Shown: positions 27,309 to 38,202 of the stretch, in pieces | How the letters are laid out: each line of letters opens with the position of its first letter | Position numbering within the stretch: the stretch's first letter is position 1 | Origin: Cytobacillus sp. IB215665 | GTDB lineage: Bacteria > Bacillota > Bacilli > Bacillales > SM2101 | Direction of reading: 5' to 3' | Length of the DNA stretch: 64,000 bases | Assembly: GCF_033963835.1 (NCBI RefSeq) | Contig: NZ_JAXBME010000004.1 | Location: forward strand, 1-64,000 | Notes under the pieces: generated by a model | Told to the model about the DNA's origin: nothing | Seen by the model: only the letters and a program-made list of their open reading frames with translations | Database searches by the model: none | Program-made: the position numbers and the translations under genes

Positions 27309-28202
27309 GTGAACGATACTAATTATAGAAGGTATATGAGTGATGTTACAAAATGGGGAAAGGATGTTATAGCCCATTTAAATAACAATGATGTTCATAA
27401 TGCTAGTCTACAAGAAAGGATTCAAAATGTAATCTCACAGGTGCAAGAAAATATAAATAGAGATGGAGTAATTTTAAAAGAGGAAGCAACACGGATTCAT
27501 GATCAAGTGCTACTTTTACATCACGAATTAGCAAATATACCACAAAATGAATTTAGTAGGCAATCGTTTAATGATCGTGTTCCCATAGGAGAGCATAAGC
27601 TTCCTCCATTGCCATACGACTATGATTCTTTAGAGCCTTATATTTCCGAAGAAATTATGCGTTTACACCATGATAAGCATCACCAAAGTTATGTAGATGG
27701 ACTTAATAAGGCAGAAAAAATGCTTCTTAAGGCAAGAGAGTCAAATGATTACTCTCTTATTTTACATTGGGAGAGAGAAGCGGCTTTTCATGGATCTGGA
27801 CATTATTTACACACTATATTTTGGAATAATATGACACCGAATAGTAGCGGAAGTCCTCGAGGGTCGTTATTAAAACAGCTTATTTTAGATTTCGGTAATC
27901 TTGAACAATTTGTACAGAATTTCACAGCAGCTGCCAAAGCTGTTGAAGGTGTAGGGTGGGCTATAGTTGTATGGTCACCTCGATCGAGAAGGCTAGCGAT
28001 TCTACAAACTGAAAAACATCAGTTATTTACACAATGGGATACGATTCCAATTATGGTCTTAGATGTTTGGGAACACGCTTATTATTTGCAATATCATAAT
28101 GACCGTGGGACTTATGTGGATAATTGGTGGAAAGTAGTGAATTGGAATGATATTGATGAACGTTTTGAACATGCGAGAAGCTTAAGATGGGATCCGTATT
28201 AA
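27309..28202 (+). CDS. sodF: Fe/Mn superoxide dismutase with N-terminal extension (SodF-like)
   Basis: It dismutates superoxide to hydrogen peroxide and oxygen. The SOD domain starts near residue 96 (HKLPPLPYDYDSLEPYI), and all four metal ligands are identifiable: H120, H168, D252 and H256 (DVWEHAYYLQY). A helical extension of about 95 residues precedes it, mostly polar and without a signal peptide. B. subtilis SodF is similarly extended. The start is GTG with an AGGAAGGGG Shine-Dalgarno. Whether iron or manganese is used cannot be told from the sequence. It is a single-gene unit between two terminators. Confidence 0.88.
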   Translation: MNDTNYRRYMSDVTKWGKDVIAHLNNNDVHNASLQERIQNVISQVQENINRDGVILKEEATRIHDQVLLLHHELANIPQNEFSRQSFNDRVPIGEHKLPPLPYDYDSLEPYISEEIMRLHHDKHHQSYVDGLNKAEKMLLKARESNDYSLILHWEREAAFHGSGHYLHTIFWNNMTPNSSGSPRGSLLKQLILDFGNLEQFVQNFTAAAKAVEGVGWAIVVWSPRSRRLAILQTEKHQLFTQWDTIPIMVLDVWEHAYYLQYHNDRGTYVDNWWKVVNWNDIDERFEHARSLRWDPY

Positions 28203-28332
28203 TTGTAAGTAGCTCAAAATTATAATGATTCCTTCTTTTTTTAGACAACAAAGTAAAACATCTTCGAACCTATCTTCATCGTTAATTGATGGATTGAGGC
28301 ACTGGCGTTTTTCCGAATTTTTATTCATATAG

Positions 28333-28391
28333 AAGCCTGTCTTGCATACACTTGTATTAGTCCGGGTTCAATACGAGGATAGGCTTTTTTT
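28333..28391 (+). terminator. Terminator after sodF
   Basis: AAGCCTGTCTT (28333-28343) pairs with GAGGATAGGCT-type 3' arm (28376-28386), with two G-U pairs and a long 32-nt loop, followed by TTTTTTTAT. The remaining sodF-dacB spacer holds no gene. Confidence 0.65.
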
Positions 28392-28436
28392 ATATCCTCT
28401 CATAGAAAAATCTCGGGAAAAAGGGACGGGGATTTG

Positions 28437-29579
28437 ATGGTATGCATGAGAAAATGTATGACATTTCTTTTAATCATTGTTTTATTATTATCAGTTAATC
28501 AACAAGTAGCAGTTGCGAATAATGACGTAAGTGCCAAAAGTGCTATCCTTATTGAACAAGAAACAGGTAGAGTCTTATACGGGAAAAATGAGCATACAAA
28601 GATGAGAATAGCAAGTATAACAAAAATAATGACTGCTATAATTGCTATTGAGTCTGGAAAACTTGAGGACATAGTGGATATTAGTGAAAGAGCAATATAC
28701 ACTGAGGGGTCGTCCATACTTCTCGAGCTAGGTGATCAGATAACATTAAAAGATTTAGTATATGGCTTAATGCTTCGCTCTGGAAACGATGCAGCCGTCG
28801 CAATAGCTGAACATGTTGGTGGTAGTGTGGAAGGCTTTAATTTCTTAATGAATGAAAAAGCTGCAATGATTGGTATGACAAACAGTGAGTTTTCGAACCC
28901 TCATGGATTGGACGATCACGAGAATCACTATTCAACTGCGTATGATATGGCATTATTAACGAAATATGCAATGGAAAATGAAGCATTTCGCGAACTATTC
29001 GCGACTGAGCTCTACCATCCAACATATAAAACTAAAGCATGGAAGAATAAACATAAGCTAGTGACTGGAATGTATTCCTATACAACTGGTGGTAAAACCG
29101 GTTATACGAAAAGAGCGAATCGTACTTTAGTGACGACAGCTGAAAAGAATGGCTTAGAACTTATAGCAGTTACTTTAGATTCAAATTCGAATGACTGGAA
29201 CGACCATATTAATATGTTTGAAACGGGATTCGATCAATATAATCTTATTAATATATTTGGCCAGGATAACTTGGATAAGGTCAAGGATGAATTTTATAAA
29301 AATAAAATATTTGTGGAAAGAGATGTTCTTTATCCTTTAAATAAAGAAGAAGAAAATGAAGTAAACGTTGCTGTACAGCTTATAAAGCCTCAAAAATCTT
29401 GGAAAAAAAATAAAGACGTTCCAACGATTATAGGTAAAGTAGTGATCAGCCTTAGTGATGATAAGATCCAAGAAATTCCAGTTTTTTATGATCATGGGAA
29501 TAGAAAATCGAAAAAGTCATGGTGGCCGATATTTTCACAAGTGTTTGCTATGATTATTGGAGTAAACTCAGATGGTTAA
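28437..29579 (+). CDS. dacB: D-alanyl-D-alanine carboxypeptidase DacB (PBP5*)
   Basis: This sporulation-specific penicillin-binding protein regulates cortex cross-linking from the mother cell. An N-terminal signal sequence (FLLIIVLLLSVNQQVAVA) is followed by SITK (near 60), SGN (near 115) and KTG (near 220). The PBP5-like C-terminal domain ends in an amphipathic stretch. The length is about 380. It is the first gene of dacB-spmA-spmB, as in B. subtilis, and overlaps spmA by 8 bases. ATG 28437 is preferred; TTG 28434 and ATG 28446 are alternatives. Confidence 0.94.
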   Translation: MVCMRKCMTFLLIIVLLLSVNQQVAVANNDVSAKSAILIEQETGRVLYGKNEHTKMRIASITKIMTAIIAIESGKLEDIVDISERAIYTEGSSILLELGDQITLKDLVYGLMLRSGNDAAVAIAEHVGGSVEGFNFLMNEKAAMIGMTNSEFSNPHGLDDHENHYSTAYDMALLTKYAMENEAFRELFATELYHPTYKTKAWKNKHKLVTGMYSYTTGGKTGYTKRANRTLVTTAEKNGLELIAVTLDSNSNDWNDHINMFETGFDQYNLINIFGQDNLDKVKDEFYKNKIFVERDVLYPLNKEEENEVNVAVQLIKPQKSWKKNKDVPTIIGKVVISLSDDKIQEIPVFYDHGNRKSKKSWWPIFSQVFAMIIGVNSDG

Positions 29580-30165
29580 TATAATTTGGGTTCTAATGAC
29601 AGTCGTTGGCATCGTTTTTTCTTTGCTAAATGGAACGATTGAACAAGTCAATGAAGCAATATTTAAAGGTGCTAGAGAAGCGGTGACGATTTGTATTGGA
29701 CTAATTAGCATTCTCGTGTTCTGGTTGGGGTTAATGAAGATTGCTCAGGAAGCAGGGATGTTAGACAAGCTGGGAAAAATTTTTAAACCACTCGTAAGTA
29801 GGCTTTTTCCTGAAGTTCCTGCTGATCACCCCGCGATGGGTTACATATTATCAAATATGATGGCAAATATGTTTGGTCTTGGCAATGCCGCCACCCCGAT
29901 GGGGATAAAAGCAATGGAACAGTTAAAAAAGCTAAACGGTGATAAAGATGTAGCTAGCCGTTCTATGATAACTTTTTTAGCAATCAATACTTCTAGCCTT
30001 ACACTAATTCCAACTACGATTATCGCTATACGCATCACTTATGAATCTTCAAAACCAACTGAAATTGTCGGTACAACATTAATTGCCACCTTTTTTTCAA
30101 CTATTTGTGCAATTTTAATTGACCGCTATTTTTATTATAGAAGGTTAAGAAGGGGTGGAAAATGA
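29572..30165 (+). CDS. spmA: Spore maturation protein A
   Basis: SpmA works with SpmB in spore core dehydration and heat resistance. It is a 197-residue membrane protein of the nucleoside-transporter-gate type. It has membrane segments at the N-terminus and near residues 38-58, 125-150 and 165-185, and the conserved stretch GYILSNMMANMFGLGNAATPMGIKAM. It starts within the end of dacB and stops one base before the spmB start, so the three genes are translationally linked. Confidence 0.95.
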   Translation: MVNIIWVLMTVVGIVFSLLNGTIEQVNEAIFKGAREAVTICIGLISILVFWLGLMKIAQEAGMLDKLGKIFKPLVSRLFPEVPADHPAMGYILSNMMANMFGLGNAATPMGIKAMEQLKKLNGDKDVASRSMITFLAINTSSLTLIPTTIIAIRITYESSKPTEIVGTTLIATFFSTICAILIDRYFYYRRLRRGGK

Positions 30166-30166
30166 T

Positions 30167-30700
30167 ATGGCTATACTTACATTAGTGTCTTTATGGTTCA
30201 TCCCTTTTCTCATTTGCTTTATATTAATAGTTGCTACGGTAAAAAAAGTTCCAACGTATGAAGTTTTTGTTGAAGGTGGTAAGGAAGGAATCAAGATTGC
30301 ATTTTCAATCATTCCATTTTTAGTAGGGATGCTTGTATCAATATCGATATTTAGAGCATCAGGAGCGTTGGATTATTTTATAGGGATGATAAGGCCGTTA
30401 TTAGAAGGGATAGGTGTACCTGCTGAAATTATTCCCCTCGCAATAATGAGACCTATTTCTGGAACTGCAGCATTAGGAATGACCACAGACTTAATTGGCA
30501 CGTATGGACCAGATTCTTTTATTGGAAGGTTAGCTTCGACGTTACAAGGTAGTACCGATACAACTCTTTACGTGCTTACAGTATATTTTGGAGCAGTAGG
30601 AATAAAGAAAATGGGTGATGCATTAAAGGTTGGTCTCCTTGCTGATTTATGCGGTATCATCGCGGCAATCACCGTTGTAACAATTATTTTTGCTAATTAA
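30167..30700 (+). CDS. spmB: Spore maturation protein B
   Basis: This is the partner of SpmA, 177 residues with about four membrane segments. Family features are EVFVEGGKEGIKIAFSIIPF near residue 31, RPISGTAALGMTTDL near residue 103 and LASTLQGSTDTTLYVLTVYFGAVG near residue 125. AGGGGTGG at 30151-30158 supports ATG 30167 rather than the in-frame GTG 30155. Confidence 0.95.
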   Translation: MAILTLVSLWFIPFLICFILIVATVKKVPTYEVFVEGGKEGIKIAFSIIPFLVGMLVSISIFRASGALDYFIGMIRPLLEGIGVPAEIIPLAIMRPISGTAALGMTTDLIGTYGPDSFIGRLASTLQGSTDTTLYVLTVYFGAVGIKKMGDALKVGLLADLCGIIAAITVVTIIFAN

Positions 30701-30735
30701 GGCGCATCTCAATAGAGTAGCGTCTTATTTTTTTT
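30699..30735 (+). terminator. Rho-independent terminator after spmB
   Basis: AAGGCGC (30699-30705) pairs with GCGTCTT (30720-30726), with an inner CTC/GAG step, followed by ATTTTTTTTA. Confidence 0.75.
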
Positions 30736-30796
30736 ATTCTGAAAACTTGTGAAAAGATGTTCAAACAAGTAAGATGTTATCGAGGTGAATTTTAAT

Positions 30797-31537
30797 ATGG
30801 AACGACTACAAAAAGTAATTGCACAAGCAGGGGTTGCTTCTAGGCGAAAAGCAGAGCAATTAATTTTAGATGGAAAAGTAAGTGTAAATAATAGCATAGT
30901 TAAGGAGCTTGGAACGAAAGTTAGCTCACATGATAAAATTGAAGTGAATGGGATTCCTATTGAGCGTGAAGAACCTGTTTATTATTTACTATATAAACCA
31001 AGAGGTGTTATTTCCAGTGTATCAGATGAAAAACAAAGAAAAGTTGTCACAGACTTTTTTCCTCATCTAAAACAACGTATATATCCTATTGGACGCTTGG
31101 ATTATGATACATCAGGGTTATTGTTGTTAACGAATGATGGTGACTTTGCAAATATATTAATGCATCCTAAATACGAGATTGAGAAAGAGTATGTTGCAAA
31201 AATAAAAGGTATCCCTACTCGTGAAAATGTGAAAAAGCTTGAGAAGGGGATTCGTCTAGATGACGGAGTAACTTTACCGGCAAAAGTGAAAGTCAAGTCA
31301 ATTGATAAGAAAAAAAATACTTCAATCGTGCAAATTATTATTAGGGAAGGTCGAAATAGACAAGTTCGGAGAATGTTAACGGCGATCGGTCATGATGTAA
31401 TGAAGTTAAAACGTGAAAAATATGCCTTTTTAGACTTGAAAGGGTTAAATACAGGGGATGCGCGTGAGCTTTCTCCTCATGAGGTGAAACAGCTACGCTC
31501 GGTAGCGAAGACTGGTAATAAAAAAAATATTTATTAA
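30797..31537 (+). CDS. rluB: 23S rRNA pseudouridine synthase RluB
   Basis: It modifies a uridine in helix 89 of 23S rRNA. The N-terminal S4 RNA-binding domain (LQKVIAQAGVASRRKAEQLI) covers about residues 1-60. The RsuA/RluB catalytic motif GRLDYDTSGLLLLTNDG carries the catalytic aspartate near residue 104, and REGRNRQVRRML is the C-terminal family signature. GAGGTGA at 30782-30788 points to ATG 30797 (246 residues). It lies upstream of resA, as in B. subtilis ypuL. Confidence 0.93.
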   Translation: MERLQKVIAQAGVASRRKAEQLILDGKVSVNNSIVKELGTKVSSHDKIEVNGIPIEREEPVYYLLYKPRGVISSVSDEKQRKVVTDFFPHLKQRIYPIGRLDYDTSGLLLLTNDGDFANILMHPKYEIEKEYVAKIKGIPTRENVKKLEKGIRLDDGVTLPAKVKVKSIDKKKNTSIVQIIIREGRNRQVRRMLTAIGHDVMKLKREKYAFLDLKGLNTGDARELSPHEVKQLRSVAKTGNKKNIY

Positions 31538-31597
31538 GTTTATGAATCTGTCACACAACATTCAAAATGTAAACACTGTGTAAAACTTATTTAGTGA

Positions 31598-31603
31598 TAT
31601 AAT
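31598..31603 (+). promoter_or_regulatory. Candidate -10 of the resA promoter
   Basis: A TATAAT at 31598-31603 lies 79 bp before the resA start, with no recognisable -35, consistent with an activator-dependent promoter. In B. subtilis resA is activated by ResD. I do not identify the binding site. Confidence 0.35.
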
Positions 31604-31682
31604 GTGGAGTGGATTATACTAGGTAAGTGAATTTACCAAGATACAGGGGGATGTTATTTAGCCCTAGAGGGGGATTGGGATC

Positions 31683-32207
31683 ATGAAAAAGCAGCAACGG
31701 TTAATTATGCGAACCGTCATTTTAGTTGTATTGTTGGCGGCCCTCGGATATGCCCTATACTCAAATATATTTATGACAAAGGAAGCGGTTGCAAAGGGAG
31801 ATCAAGCGCCAGACTTTGTGTTAACAGATTTGGAAGGTAACACACATCGATTGTCCGACTACAAAGGCCAAGGGGTATTTTTGAACTTTTGGGGAACTTG
31901 GTGTAAACCATGTGAACTTGAAATGCCCTACATGAATAATCAATATCAATATTTTAAAGATAAAGGCGTGGAAATCATTGCAGTTGATATTGATGAATCT
32001 GAATTTAGCGTGAAGAAATTCGTCGACAAACACGGATTAACATTTCCAGTTGTAATTGATGAAGACAGCCAAGTGATGAATGCATATGACGTTGGGAATT
32101 TGCCAACAACTTTTTTAATAGACAAAGATGGAAAAGTTGTTGATATTGTAAACAAAACCATGAGTGAAAGTGATGTTAAACAATACATGGAAAGCATCAT
32201 ACCATAG
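31683..32207 (+). CDS. resA: Thiol-disulfide oxidoreductase ResA
   Basis: This membrane-anchored thioredoxin-like protein keeps apocytochrome c haem-binding cysteines reduced on the outer face of the membrane. An N-terminal anchor lies at residues 10-30. The active-site CKPC (C74, C77) followed by Glu, and the cis-proline motif NLPTTFL, are characteristic of ResA. The length is 174. It is the first gene of resABC(DE), with a 12-bp gap to resB. Confidence 0.96.
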   Translation: MKKQQRLIMRTVILVVLLAALGYALYSNIFMTKEAVAKGDQAPDFVLTDLEGNTHRLSDYKGQGVFLNFWGTWCKPCELEMPYMNNQYQYFKDKGVEIIAVDIDESEFSVKKFVDKHGLTFPVVIDEDSQVMNAYDVGNLPTTFLIDKDGKVVDIVNKTMSESDVKQYMESIIP

Positions 32208-32219
32208 GGAGTTAGAGAA

Positions 32220-33875
32220 ATGGAAAATGTTAAGTGTGAATGTGGACACGTAAATCCGCATGGAACGGTTTTATGTGAGTCCTGTGGAAGGCAGATTGAT
32301 AATGTTAATAATGAAGAGCAAAAACAAGTTGATATGCGCTATGATGGTAGTGCAAGGCGTTCACAAACATATAACAAAACGATAATTGATAAAATATGGA
32401 ATTTCTTTTCTTCTGTAAAAGTTGGTGTTTGGTTAATAGTTATTACTTTAATAGCTTCAGCTTTTGGAACAATTTATCCGCAATTAATGTATATACCGAA
32501 TGCTGCTAAGGCTGATCCAGCAGCATACTATGAATCTCAATATGGTGTGACAGGCAAATTATATTACGAATTAGGCTTTCATGAGTTATACGGTTCATGG
32601 TGGTATTTAATCTTAATAGGGAGTATCGGTATTTCTCTCGTTATTTGTAGTTTAGATCGAGTAATTCCTTTGTATCGTGCATTAAAAAAACAAGGTATTT
32701 CAAGACATCATAGTTTCTTAAAAAGACAAAGGCTTTATAGTGAGTCTCAACTTAAAGACAATGAAAATTCGTTAGCTACAGTGAGGGAGAAGCTATTAAA
32801 GAAAAGGTATAATGTCCGTGAAGAAAATGGTAATATTCTTGCTGAAAAGGGAAGGTTCTCACGATGGGGGCCATATGTAAATCATGTTGGACTCATAATT
32901 TTTTTAATAGGTGTACTCGTTCGATCAGTGCCAGGGGTATATATTGATAAGTCATTGTGGATGCGAGATGGAGAGACTAACGAAATCCCAGGTACGAATG
33001 GGCAATATTATTTACAAAGTCATGGCTTTAAGTTAGATGTCTATGAAAAAGACTCTGAAAAAGAAGTTTTTGAAGATGCGTTAGCGAAAATTGGCGATGG
33101 GGTGTTAGCAAAAAACTATCAAACTGATGTTACGTTATATGAACGTGTCGGTGATTTTATTCCAGGTGCGGAACCGGAGCTCAAAAAAATCAAGGATTTT
33201 GCAATCCGCGTGAATGAACCTCTAAAATATGACCATTATGCATTATACCAGGCAGACTTTAAATTAAATGAGTTTCGTGAAATGTCTTTTAAATTAGTAG
33301 AGAAAGAAAATGAGGATGTAAGCCTGGGTGAATTAACGATAGACCTTCATAATCCCCAGGAAGAGTATGATTTAGGTGAAGGTTATCAAGTAAAGTTATT
33401 GAAATACTTTCCGGATTACTATTTAAATAGTAATGGTGAACCTGATACAAAATTAAAAATTCCTAATAATCCTGCTTTTGTATTTGAAATGTATACACCT
33501 GATACTCCAGAGGGTGAAAGAAGCTTTGTTGCAATACGACAAAATATTGAGCCTAATGGAGATAATAAATATAAGGTGGCTTTTTCAGGAATTGAAACGG
33601 TAAATGTCTCAGGGCTAACTGTAAGGCGTGATTTCTCATTAGCTATTATAGCCATAGGTGGAGCAATATTTATGATCGGTGTTATCCAAGGTATGTACTG
33701 GAATCATCGTCGGATTTGGTTCAAGCGTGAAGGGGATTTGATTTATATTGCAGGACATACGAATAAAAATTGGTTTAGTTTGAAAAAGGACATTACATCA
33801 ATTATCGAGGGTACTCAGCTCGTTATGCCAGTTGATCAAGTAGAAGATCGTAAGAAGCAGGCAAAGGGGGATTAA
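32220..33875 (+). CDS. resB: Cytochrome c biogenesis protein ResB (CcsB/Ccs1)
   Basis: ResB is half of the System II haem-export and attachment complex. The short N-terminal zinc-ribbon-like head has C5/C7 and C19/C22 (KCECGH, CESCGR), typical of Bacillus ResB. Membrane segments lie near residues 70-90, 140-160, 222-240 and 480-500, with a large external domain between the third and fourth. The length is 551. It is followed by resC after a single base. Confidence 0.95.
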   Translation: MENVKCECGHVNPHGTVLCESCGRQIDNVNNEEQKQVDMRYDGSARRSQTYNKTIIDKIWNFFSSVKVGVWLIVITLIASAFGTIYPQLMYIPNAAKADPAAYYESQYGVTGKLYYELGFHELYGSWWYLILIGSIGISLVICSLDRVIPLYRALKKQGISRHHSFLKRQRLYSESQLKDNENSLATVREKLLKKRYNVREENGNILAEKGRFSRWGPYVNHVGLIIFLIGVLVRSVPGVYIDKSLWMRDGETNEIPGTNGQYYLQSHGFKLDVYEKDSEKEVFEDALAKIGDGVLAKNYQTDVTLYERVGDFIPGAEPELKKIKDFAIRVNEPLKYDHYALYQADFKLNEFREMSFKLVEKENEDVSLGELTIDLHNPQEEYDLGEGYQVKLLKYFPDYYLNSNGEPDTKLKIPNNPAFVFEMYTPDTPEGERSFVAIRQNIEPNGDNKYKVAFSGIETVNVSGLTVRRDFSLAIIAIGGAIFMIGVIQGMYWNHRRIWFKREGDLIYIAGHTNKNWFSLKKDITSIIEGTQLVMPVDQVEDRKKQAKGD

Positions 33876-33876
33876 T

Positions 33877-35049
33877 ATGGCAGAATTAAGTAGTAATTTA
33901 CTATATATTGCTTTTTTATTATATTTAATTGCAACAGTTTTTTTTGGAGGGACGATAGGCAACAAACGCAGTGATAATAAAAAAAACCGTTGGGCACAAA
34001 TTGGGATTATTATTACGATCTTAGGGTTTGTGTCACAGCTTGGTTATTTTATTTTGAGGTGGATTGTAGCTGGACATGCGCCAGTCAGTAACTTATTCGA
34101 ATTTACTACGTTTTTTGGAATGATGTTAGTCGGTGCATTCATTTTTATCTATATTATTTATAAAGCTAGTGTACTCGGTTTGTTTACACTACCAATAGCT
34201 ATGCTAGTTATTGCATATGCTAGTATGTTTCCAACCGATATTTCTCCTTTAATTCCTGCGTTACAAAGTGACTGGTTATACATACATGTTATTACTGTAT
34301 CAGCAGGTCAAGCAATTCTTGCAGTAAGTTTTGCTGCTGGGTTAATTTATTTACTTAGATCAGTAGATCAATCGAAGAAAAGTAAACGTACTTTTTGGCT
34401 TGAATTAATATTGTATAGTTTAGTAAGTACAATAGGTTTTATTACCATTACTAGTGGGTTTAAGGTTTTAGATTATGAAGCGACATTCTCATATGTTGAC
34501 AAAAGTGAACAGCCACTTGAGGTTACTTATCAACTTCCAGCTTTAGTTGGACCATATCAAGGGGAGCTTCTTACAGCTGAACGCTTTGAGCCATTAATAA
34601 GTATGCCTGCCGTAATCGATGCACAAAAATTAAATACATTACTATTATCATTAATAACAGGATTAATTATATACGGCATATTGAGGTTAATACTCCGGAA
34701 AAGAATTGGTGCTGCATTGCAGCCTATTGTGAAAAATGTTAACTTAGATCTAGTGGATGAGATAGGTTACCGTGCAGTAACTATTGGGTTTCCAATTTTC
34801 ACATTAGGCGGGCTAATCTTTGCGATGATTTGGGCGCAAATAGCGTGGAATCGTTTTTGGGGATGGGATCCAAAAGAGGTATGGGCGCTTATTACGTGGC
34901 TCTTTTATGCAGCCTTTTTACATTTAAGACTTTCTAAAGGGTGGCACGGTGAAAAATCAGCATGGTTAGCGGTAATTGGTTTTGCCATTATTATGTTTAA
35001 TCTAGTTGCTGTTAACTTAGTCATTGCAGGATTACATTCATACGCATAA
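33877..35049 (+). CDS. resC: Cytochrome c biogenesis protein ResC (CcsA)
   Basis: This is the haem-handling partner of ResB, a polytopic membrane protein of 390 residues with about eight membrane segments. The tryptophan-rich WWD signature for haem binding is present near the C-terminus as [18 protein letters not shown]. Conserved external histidines occur in [11 protein letters not shown] and near [12 protein letters not shown]. It is translated right after resB with AAAGGGGG as the ribosome site. Confidence 0.96.
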   Translation: MAELSSNLLYIAFLLYLIATVFFGGTIGNKRSDNKKNRWAQIGIIITILGFVSQLGYFILRWIVAGHAPVSNLFEFTTFFGMMLVGAFIFIYIIYKASVLGLFTLPIAMLVIAYASMFPTDISPLIPALQSDWLYIHVITVSAGQAILAVSFAAGLIYLLRSVDQSKKSKRTFWLELILYSLVSTIGFITITSGFKVLDYEATFSYVDKSEQPLEVTYQLPALVGPYQGELLTAERFEPLISMPAVIDAQKLNTLLLSLITGLIIYGILRLILRKRIGAALQPIVKNVNLDLVDEIGYRAVTIGFPIFTLGGLIFAMIWAQIAWNRFWGWDPKEVWALITWLFYAAFLHLRLSKGWHGEKSAWLAVIGFAIIMFNLVAVNLVIAGLHSYA

Positions 35050-35124
35050 TCATAAAGACACATACGCATAAACCTATACGTTAACAATTTCAACTATTAA
35101 CATTGTCTGAGGAGGACGAGACAT

Positions 35125-35841
35125 ATGGAAAGAGAAATTAAGATATTAGTTGTTGATGATGAAGAACGTATTCGACGACTATTAAGGATGTATTTGGAGC
35201 GTGAAGATTACGTAATTGAAGAAGCAGACAACGGTAATGATGGTTTACTTAAAGCTCTTGAAAATGACTATGACCTCATTCTTTTAGATTTAATGATGCC
35301 TGGGAAGGATGGCATTGAAGTATGTAGAGAACTTAGAGAGAAAAAGGCGACACCTACAATTATGCTAACTGCAAAAGGTGAAGAAGTAAATCGTGTACAA
35401 GGGTTTGAAGTTGGGACAGATGATTATATCGTTAAACCATTTAGCCCGAGAGAGGTTGTACTTAGAGTCAAGGCATTATTAAGAAGATCTTCACCGACTT
35501 CTTATTTACAAACTGAAACAACTACAAAAGATGTAATTGTATTCCCTCATTTATCAATCGATAATGATGCACATCGTGTATCTGCGGATGGGAAAGAGGT
35601 CAGTCTTACACCTAAGGAGTATGAGCTTCTTTATTTTCTTGCCAAGGCTCCTGATAAAGTGTTTGATAGAGAGCAATTATTAAAAGAAGTTTGGCACTAT
35701 GAATTTTTTGGTGACTTACGTACTGTTGATACACACGTAAAACGTCTACGTGAAAAACTGAATCGTGTTTCTGAAGAAGCAGCAAAAATGATCGTAACTG
35801 TTTGGGGTGTGGGTTACAAGTTTGAGGTAACCAATGAATGA
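35125..35841 (+). CDS. resD: Response regulator ResD
   Basis: This OmpR-family regulator controls aerobic and anaerobic respiration and cytochrome biogenesis. The receiver domain (residues 1-120) has the acidic pocket DDEE (11-14), the phosphorylated D55 in [11 protein letters not shown] and the lysine in VKPFSP. The C-terminal winged helix (about 140-235) has [18 protein letters not shown]. It follows resC by 75 bp, with GAGGAGG before the ATG. The resE start overlaps its stop (ATGA-type overlap). Confidence 0.96.
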   Translation: MEREIKILVVDDEERIRRLLRMYLEREDYVIEEADNGNDGLLKALENDYDLILLDLMMPGKDGIEVCRELREKKATPTIMLTAKGEEVNRVQGFEVGTDDYIVKPFSPREVVLRVKALLRRSSPTSYLQTETTTKDVIVFPHLSIDNDAHRVSADGKEVSLTPKEYELLYFLAKAPDKVFDREQLLKEVWHYEFFGDLRTVDTHVKRLREKLNRVSEEAAKMIVTVWGVGYKFEVTNE

Positions 35842-37613
35842 AACTTTGGCGAAGTGTAGTAGGGAAATTATGGTTTACCATTTTGCTATTAGTTTCATTC
35901 GTATTATCAATTCTAACCGTCCTTTTACTCCAGTTTTTTGAAAATTATCATGTCAATGAGGCAAAGAATGATTTAACAAAAACAGCAACCAAAATAGCCT
36001 CGATTATGGAAGAATATGATGATAAACAATTAGCACGGAATATTTCATGGGAATTAATTGATGAGATGACGAAGGTCATTATTGTATATGATAAAGAAAA
36101 TTATTGGTATTCACCTGATAGTAATGTACTAGAAAACCTACCAATATCATCGATCTTTAATGATAAACAACTAGCTAGGGTGTTTACAAACAGGGAAGTA
36201 ATAAGCGAAAAGAAATACTTACATGAAATCACAGCTCCAGTAGATAAAAACAGCCAATTGTTTTTAGTTGCTGCACCTTTAAAAGTTTCTAACGAAGAAA
36301 ATGGCGCAGTAATTATATATCAGTCATTAAGGGCTGTTGAAGAGACATCGCACCAAACAACTAAACTAATACTTTTAGCTGCGGGAGTCGCAATTGTTTT
36401 AACGACAATATTTGCTTTTTTCTTGTCAACTAGAATAACTTCTCCACTGCTTAAAATGAGAGAAGCAGCGTTCGAAGTGGCAAAGGGGAAATTTGATACG
36501 AAGGTACCGATTTTAACGAATGATGAAATTGGTGATTTAGCTACTGCTTTTAATCAGATGGAGCGACAATTAAAATATAATATGAACGCGTTAAGTCAAG
36601 AAAAAGAGCAGTTATCTAGCATTTTAAGCAGTATGGTTGATGGTGTAATTACATTTAATAAAGATGGCTCGATCTTAGTTTCAAACCCACCTTCTGAGCA
36701 ATTTTTGCAAGCATGGTATTATGAGCAAGGTAATTTAGAGAAGCCTACGGAAGAGCTACCATCAGAGGTTCGAGAATTGTTTAAACAAGTTGTTTCTTTT
36801 GAGAAAGAACAGACGATAGAAATCACATTACAAGGTAGGAATTGGGTTATCGTCATGAGTCCATTATACGATAATAAATTTGTCAGAGGAGCTGTCGCAG
36901 TACTTCGAGATATGACTGAAGAACGAAGGTTAGACAAGCTACGAGAAGATTTTATTGCGAATGTTTCCCATGAATTAAGAACACCAATTTCTATGTTACA
37001 AGGATATAGTGAAGCGATCATTGATGATATTGCTAGTAGCGATCAAGAAAAGAAAGATATCGCAAAAGTAATATATGATGAATCTTTACGTATGGGTAGG
37101 CTAGTGAATGAACTGTTGGATTTAGCTAGGATGGAAGCTGGTCATTTAAATTTGCATTTAGAAGAGATAGATATTCAGCCTTACATTCAAAGAATAATTC
37201 GCAAATTTCAAGGATTGGCACAGGATAAGTTAATTACATTGGATGTGCATATTAACGTAATACATAAAACAATTATGTTTGATCCTGATAGGATTGAACA
37301 AGTATTAACAAATCTGATTGATAATGCAATACGTTATACTGATGAGCAGGGAACTGTTGTTGTACAAGTAAATTCTATAAAAGATGGTTTGAAAATTGAC
37401 GTCAAAGACTCTGGGGCAGGAATTCCTGAGGAGGACTTACCATTTGTCTTTGAACGCTTCTATAAAGCAGATAAAGCTCGAACGCGAGGACGTTCAGGTA
37501 CTGGTCTTGGCTTAGCCATTGCAAAGAATTTGATAGAGGCACACGATGGAAACATCTTTGTTCATAGTAAAATTGATGAAGGAACTACATTTTCATTCTT
37601 TATACCACAATAA
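35838..37613 (+). CDS. resE: Sensor histidine kinase ResE
   Basis: This membrane sensor kinase is the partner of ResD. Segments in order are TM1 (residues 13-33), an external domain (about 35-170), TM2 (175-197), HAMP (198-250), a PAS-like domain (255-360), the H-box with the autophosphorylated H378 in NVSHELRTP, and the ATPase domain with the N-box [14 protein letters not shown], the G1 box DSGAGIP and the G2 box GTGLGLAI. The length is 591. It overlaps resD by four bases. Confidence 0.96.
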   Translation: MKLWRSVVGKLWFTILLLVSFVLSILTVLLLQFFENYHVNEAKNDLTKTATKIASIMEEYDDKQLARNISWELIDEMTKVIIVYDKENYWYSPDSNVLENLPISSIFNDKQLARVFTNREVISEKKYLHEITAPVDKNSQLFLVAAPLKVSNEENGAVIIYQSLRAVEETSHQTTKLILLAAGVAIVLTTIFAFFLSTRITSPLLKMREAAFEVAKGKFDTKVPILTNDEIGDLATAFNQMERQLKYNMNALSQEKEQLSSILSSMVDGVITFNKDGSILVSNPPSEQFLQAWYYEQGNLEKPTEELPSEVRELFKQVVSFEKEQTIEITLQGRNWVIVMSPLYDNKFVRGAVAVLRDMTEERRLDKLREDFIANVSHELRTPISMLQGYSEAIIDDIASSDQEKKDIAKVIYDESLRMGRLVNELLDLARMEAGHLNLHLEEIDIQPYIQRIIRKFQGLAQDKLITLDVHINVIHKTIMFDPDRIEQVLTNLIDNAIRYTDEQGTVVVQVNSIKDGLKIDVKDSGAGIPEEDLPFVFERFYKADKARTRGRSGTGLGLAIAKNLIEAHDGNIFVHSKIDEGTTFSFFIPQ

Positions 37614-37710
37614 TAAAATGCGCAATTATGTCATGTTAAGTTTTTGCCAAGCAGTCAGATTATTCTTGTCAATATATTAATAATCGGGTATTATGAAAAA
37701 GAATTTTTAA

Positions 37711-37836
37711 AAAGGCTCATTTCGTATATGGAGATACGATTGTTAATAAATTAGAATGATAGAAGTGGTATTTTAAGCAATCAGCTTTATACTTACCGTC
37801 TTTGCATGAGTAACAATAATCAATGCGTAGACAGCC
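37711..37836 (+). repeat. Dispersed repeat element, copy E
   Basis: The left end AAAGGCTCATTTCGTA (37711-37726) matches the left terminus of copy B with one difference. The right part GTAACAATAATCAATGCG and ACAGCC (to 37836) matches the right block of copy D. The AGAAAAGATGCCAC block is not recognisable. It lies directly before the cobalamin riboswitch, and the only SigA-like -10 I see for that leader, TATACT at 37788-37793, falls inside it. Confidence 0.6.
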
Positions 37837-37847
37837 TAAAAAATAAA

Positions 37848-38080
37848 TAGTGCTAGGTGTCTTTTCTTATATACTACATAGGATATCAAGAGAATTTTAA
37901 AACATTCTCATAAAGACTTAAAAGGGAATTCTAGTGTGAATCTAGAACTGCCCCCGCAACTGTATTTGTGGACGAAATGATATTACCACTGTATGGAATA
38001 ATAATATTATACATATTGTTAGCCATATGGGAAGGATCAAAGTAGGATGAAGCATGAGTCAGTAGACCTGCCAAGCACTA
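37848..38080 (+). ncRNA. Cobalamin (AdoCbl-type) riboswitch
   Basis: The conserved core AAAAGGGAA, GTGTGAATC and CTGCCCCCGCAACTGTA (37918-37964) is followed by a variable arm. The B12 box GAGTCAGTAGACCTGCC (38055-38071) comes next. The closing stem pairs TAGTGCT (37848-37854) with AGCACTA (38074-38080). Bound adenosylcobalamin should repress the downstream uptake and salvage operon. Confidence 0.96.
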
Positions 38081-38168
38081 TATACGTTTTCAATTCTTCG
38101 GGGATTGAGTATTGAGACGGTCGAGTAGTGTATTTATTAATAACAATACATTTATGATGCCGTCTAAC

Positions 38169-38200
38169 AGCTCATCCAATTCGGATGGGCTTATTTCTAT
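38169..38200 (+). terminator. Terminator downstream of the cobalamin riboswitch
   Basis: AGCTCATCC (38169-38177) pairs with GGATGGGCT (38183-38191), one G-U pair, 5-nt loop, followed by TATTTCTATTT. It is the probable expression platform. A further AGACGG/CCGTCT stem (38115-38120 with 38160-38165) lies just upstream. Confidence 0.75.
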
Positions 38201-38202
38201 TT

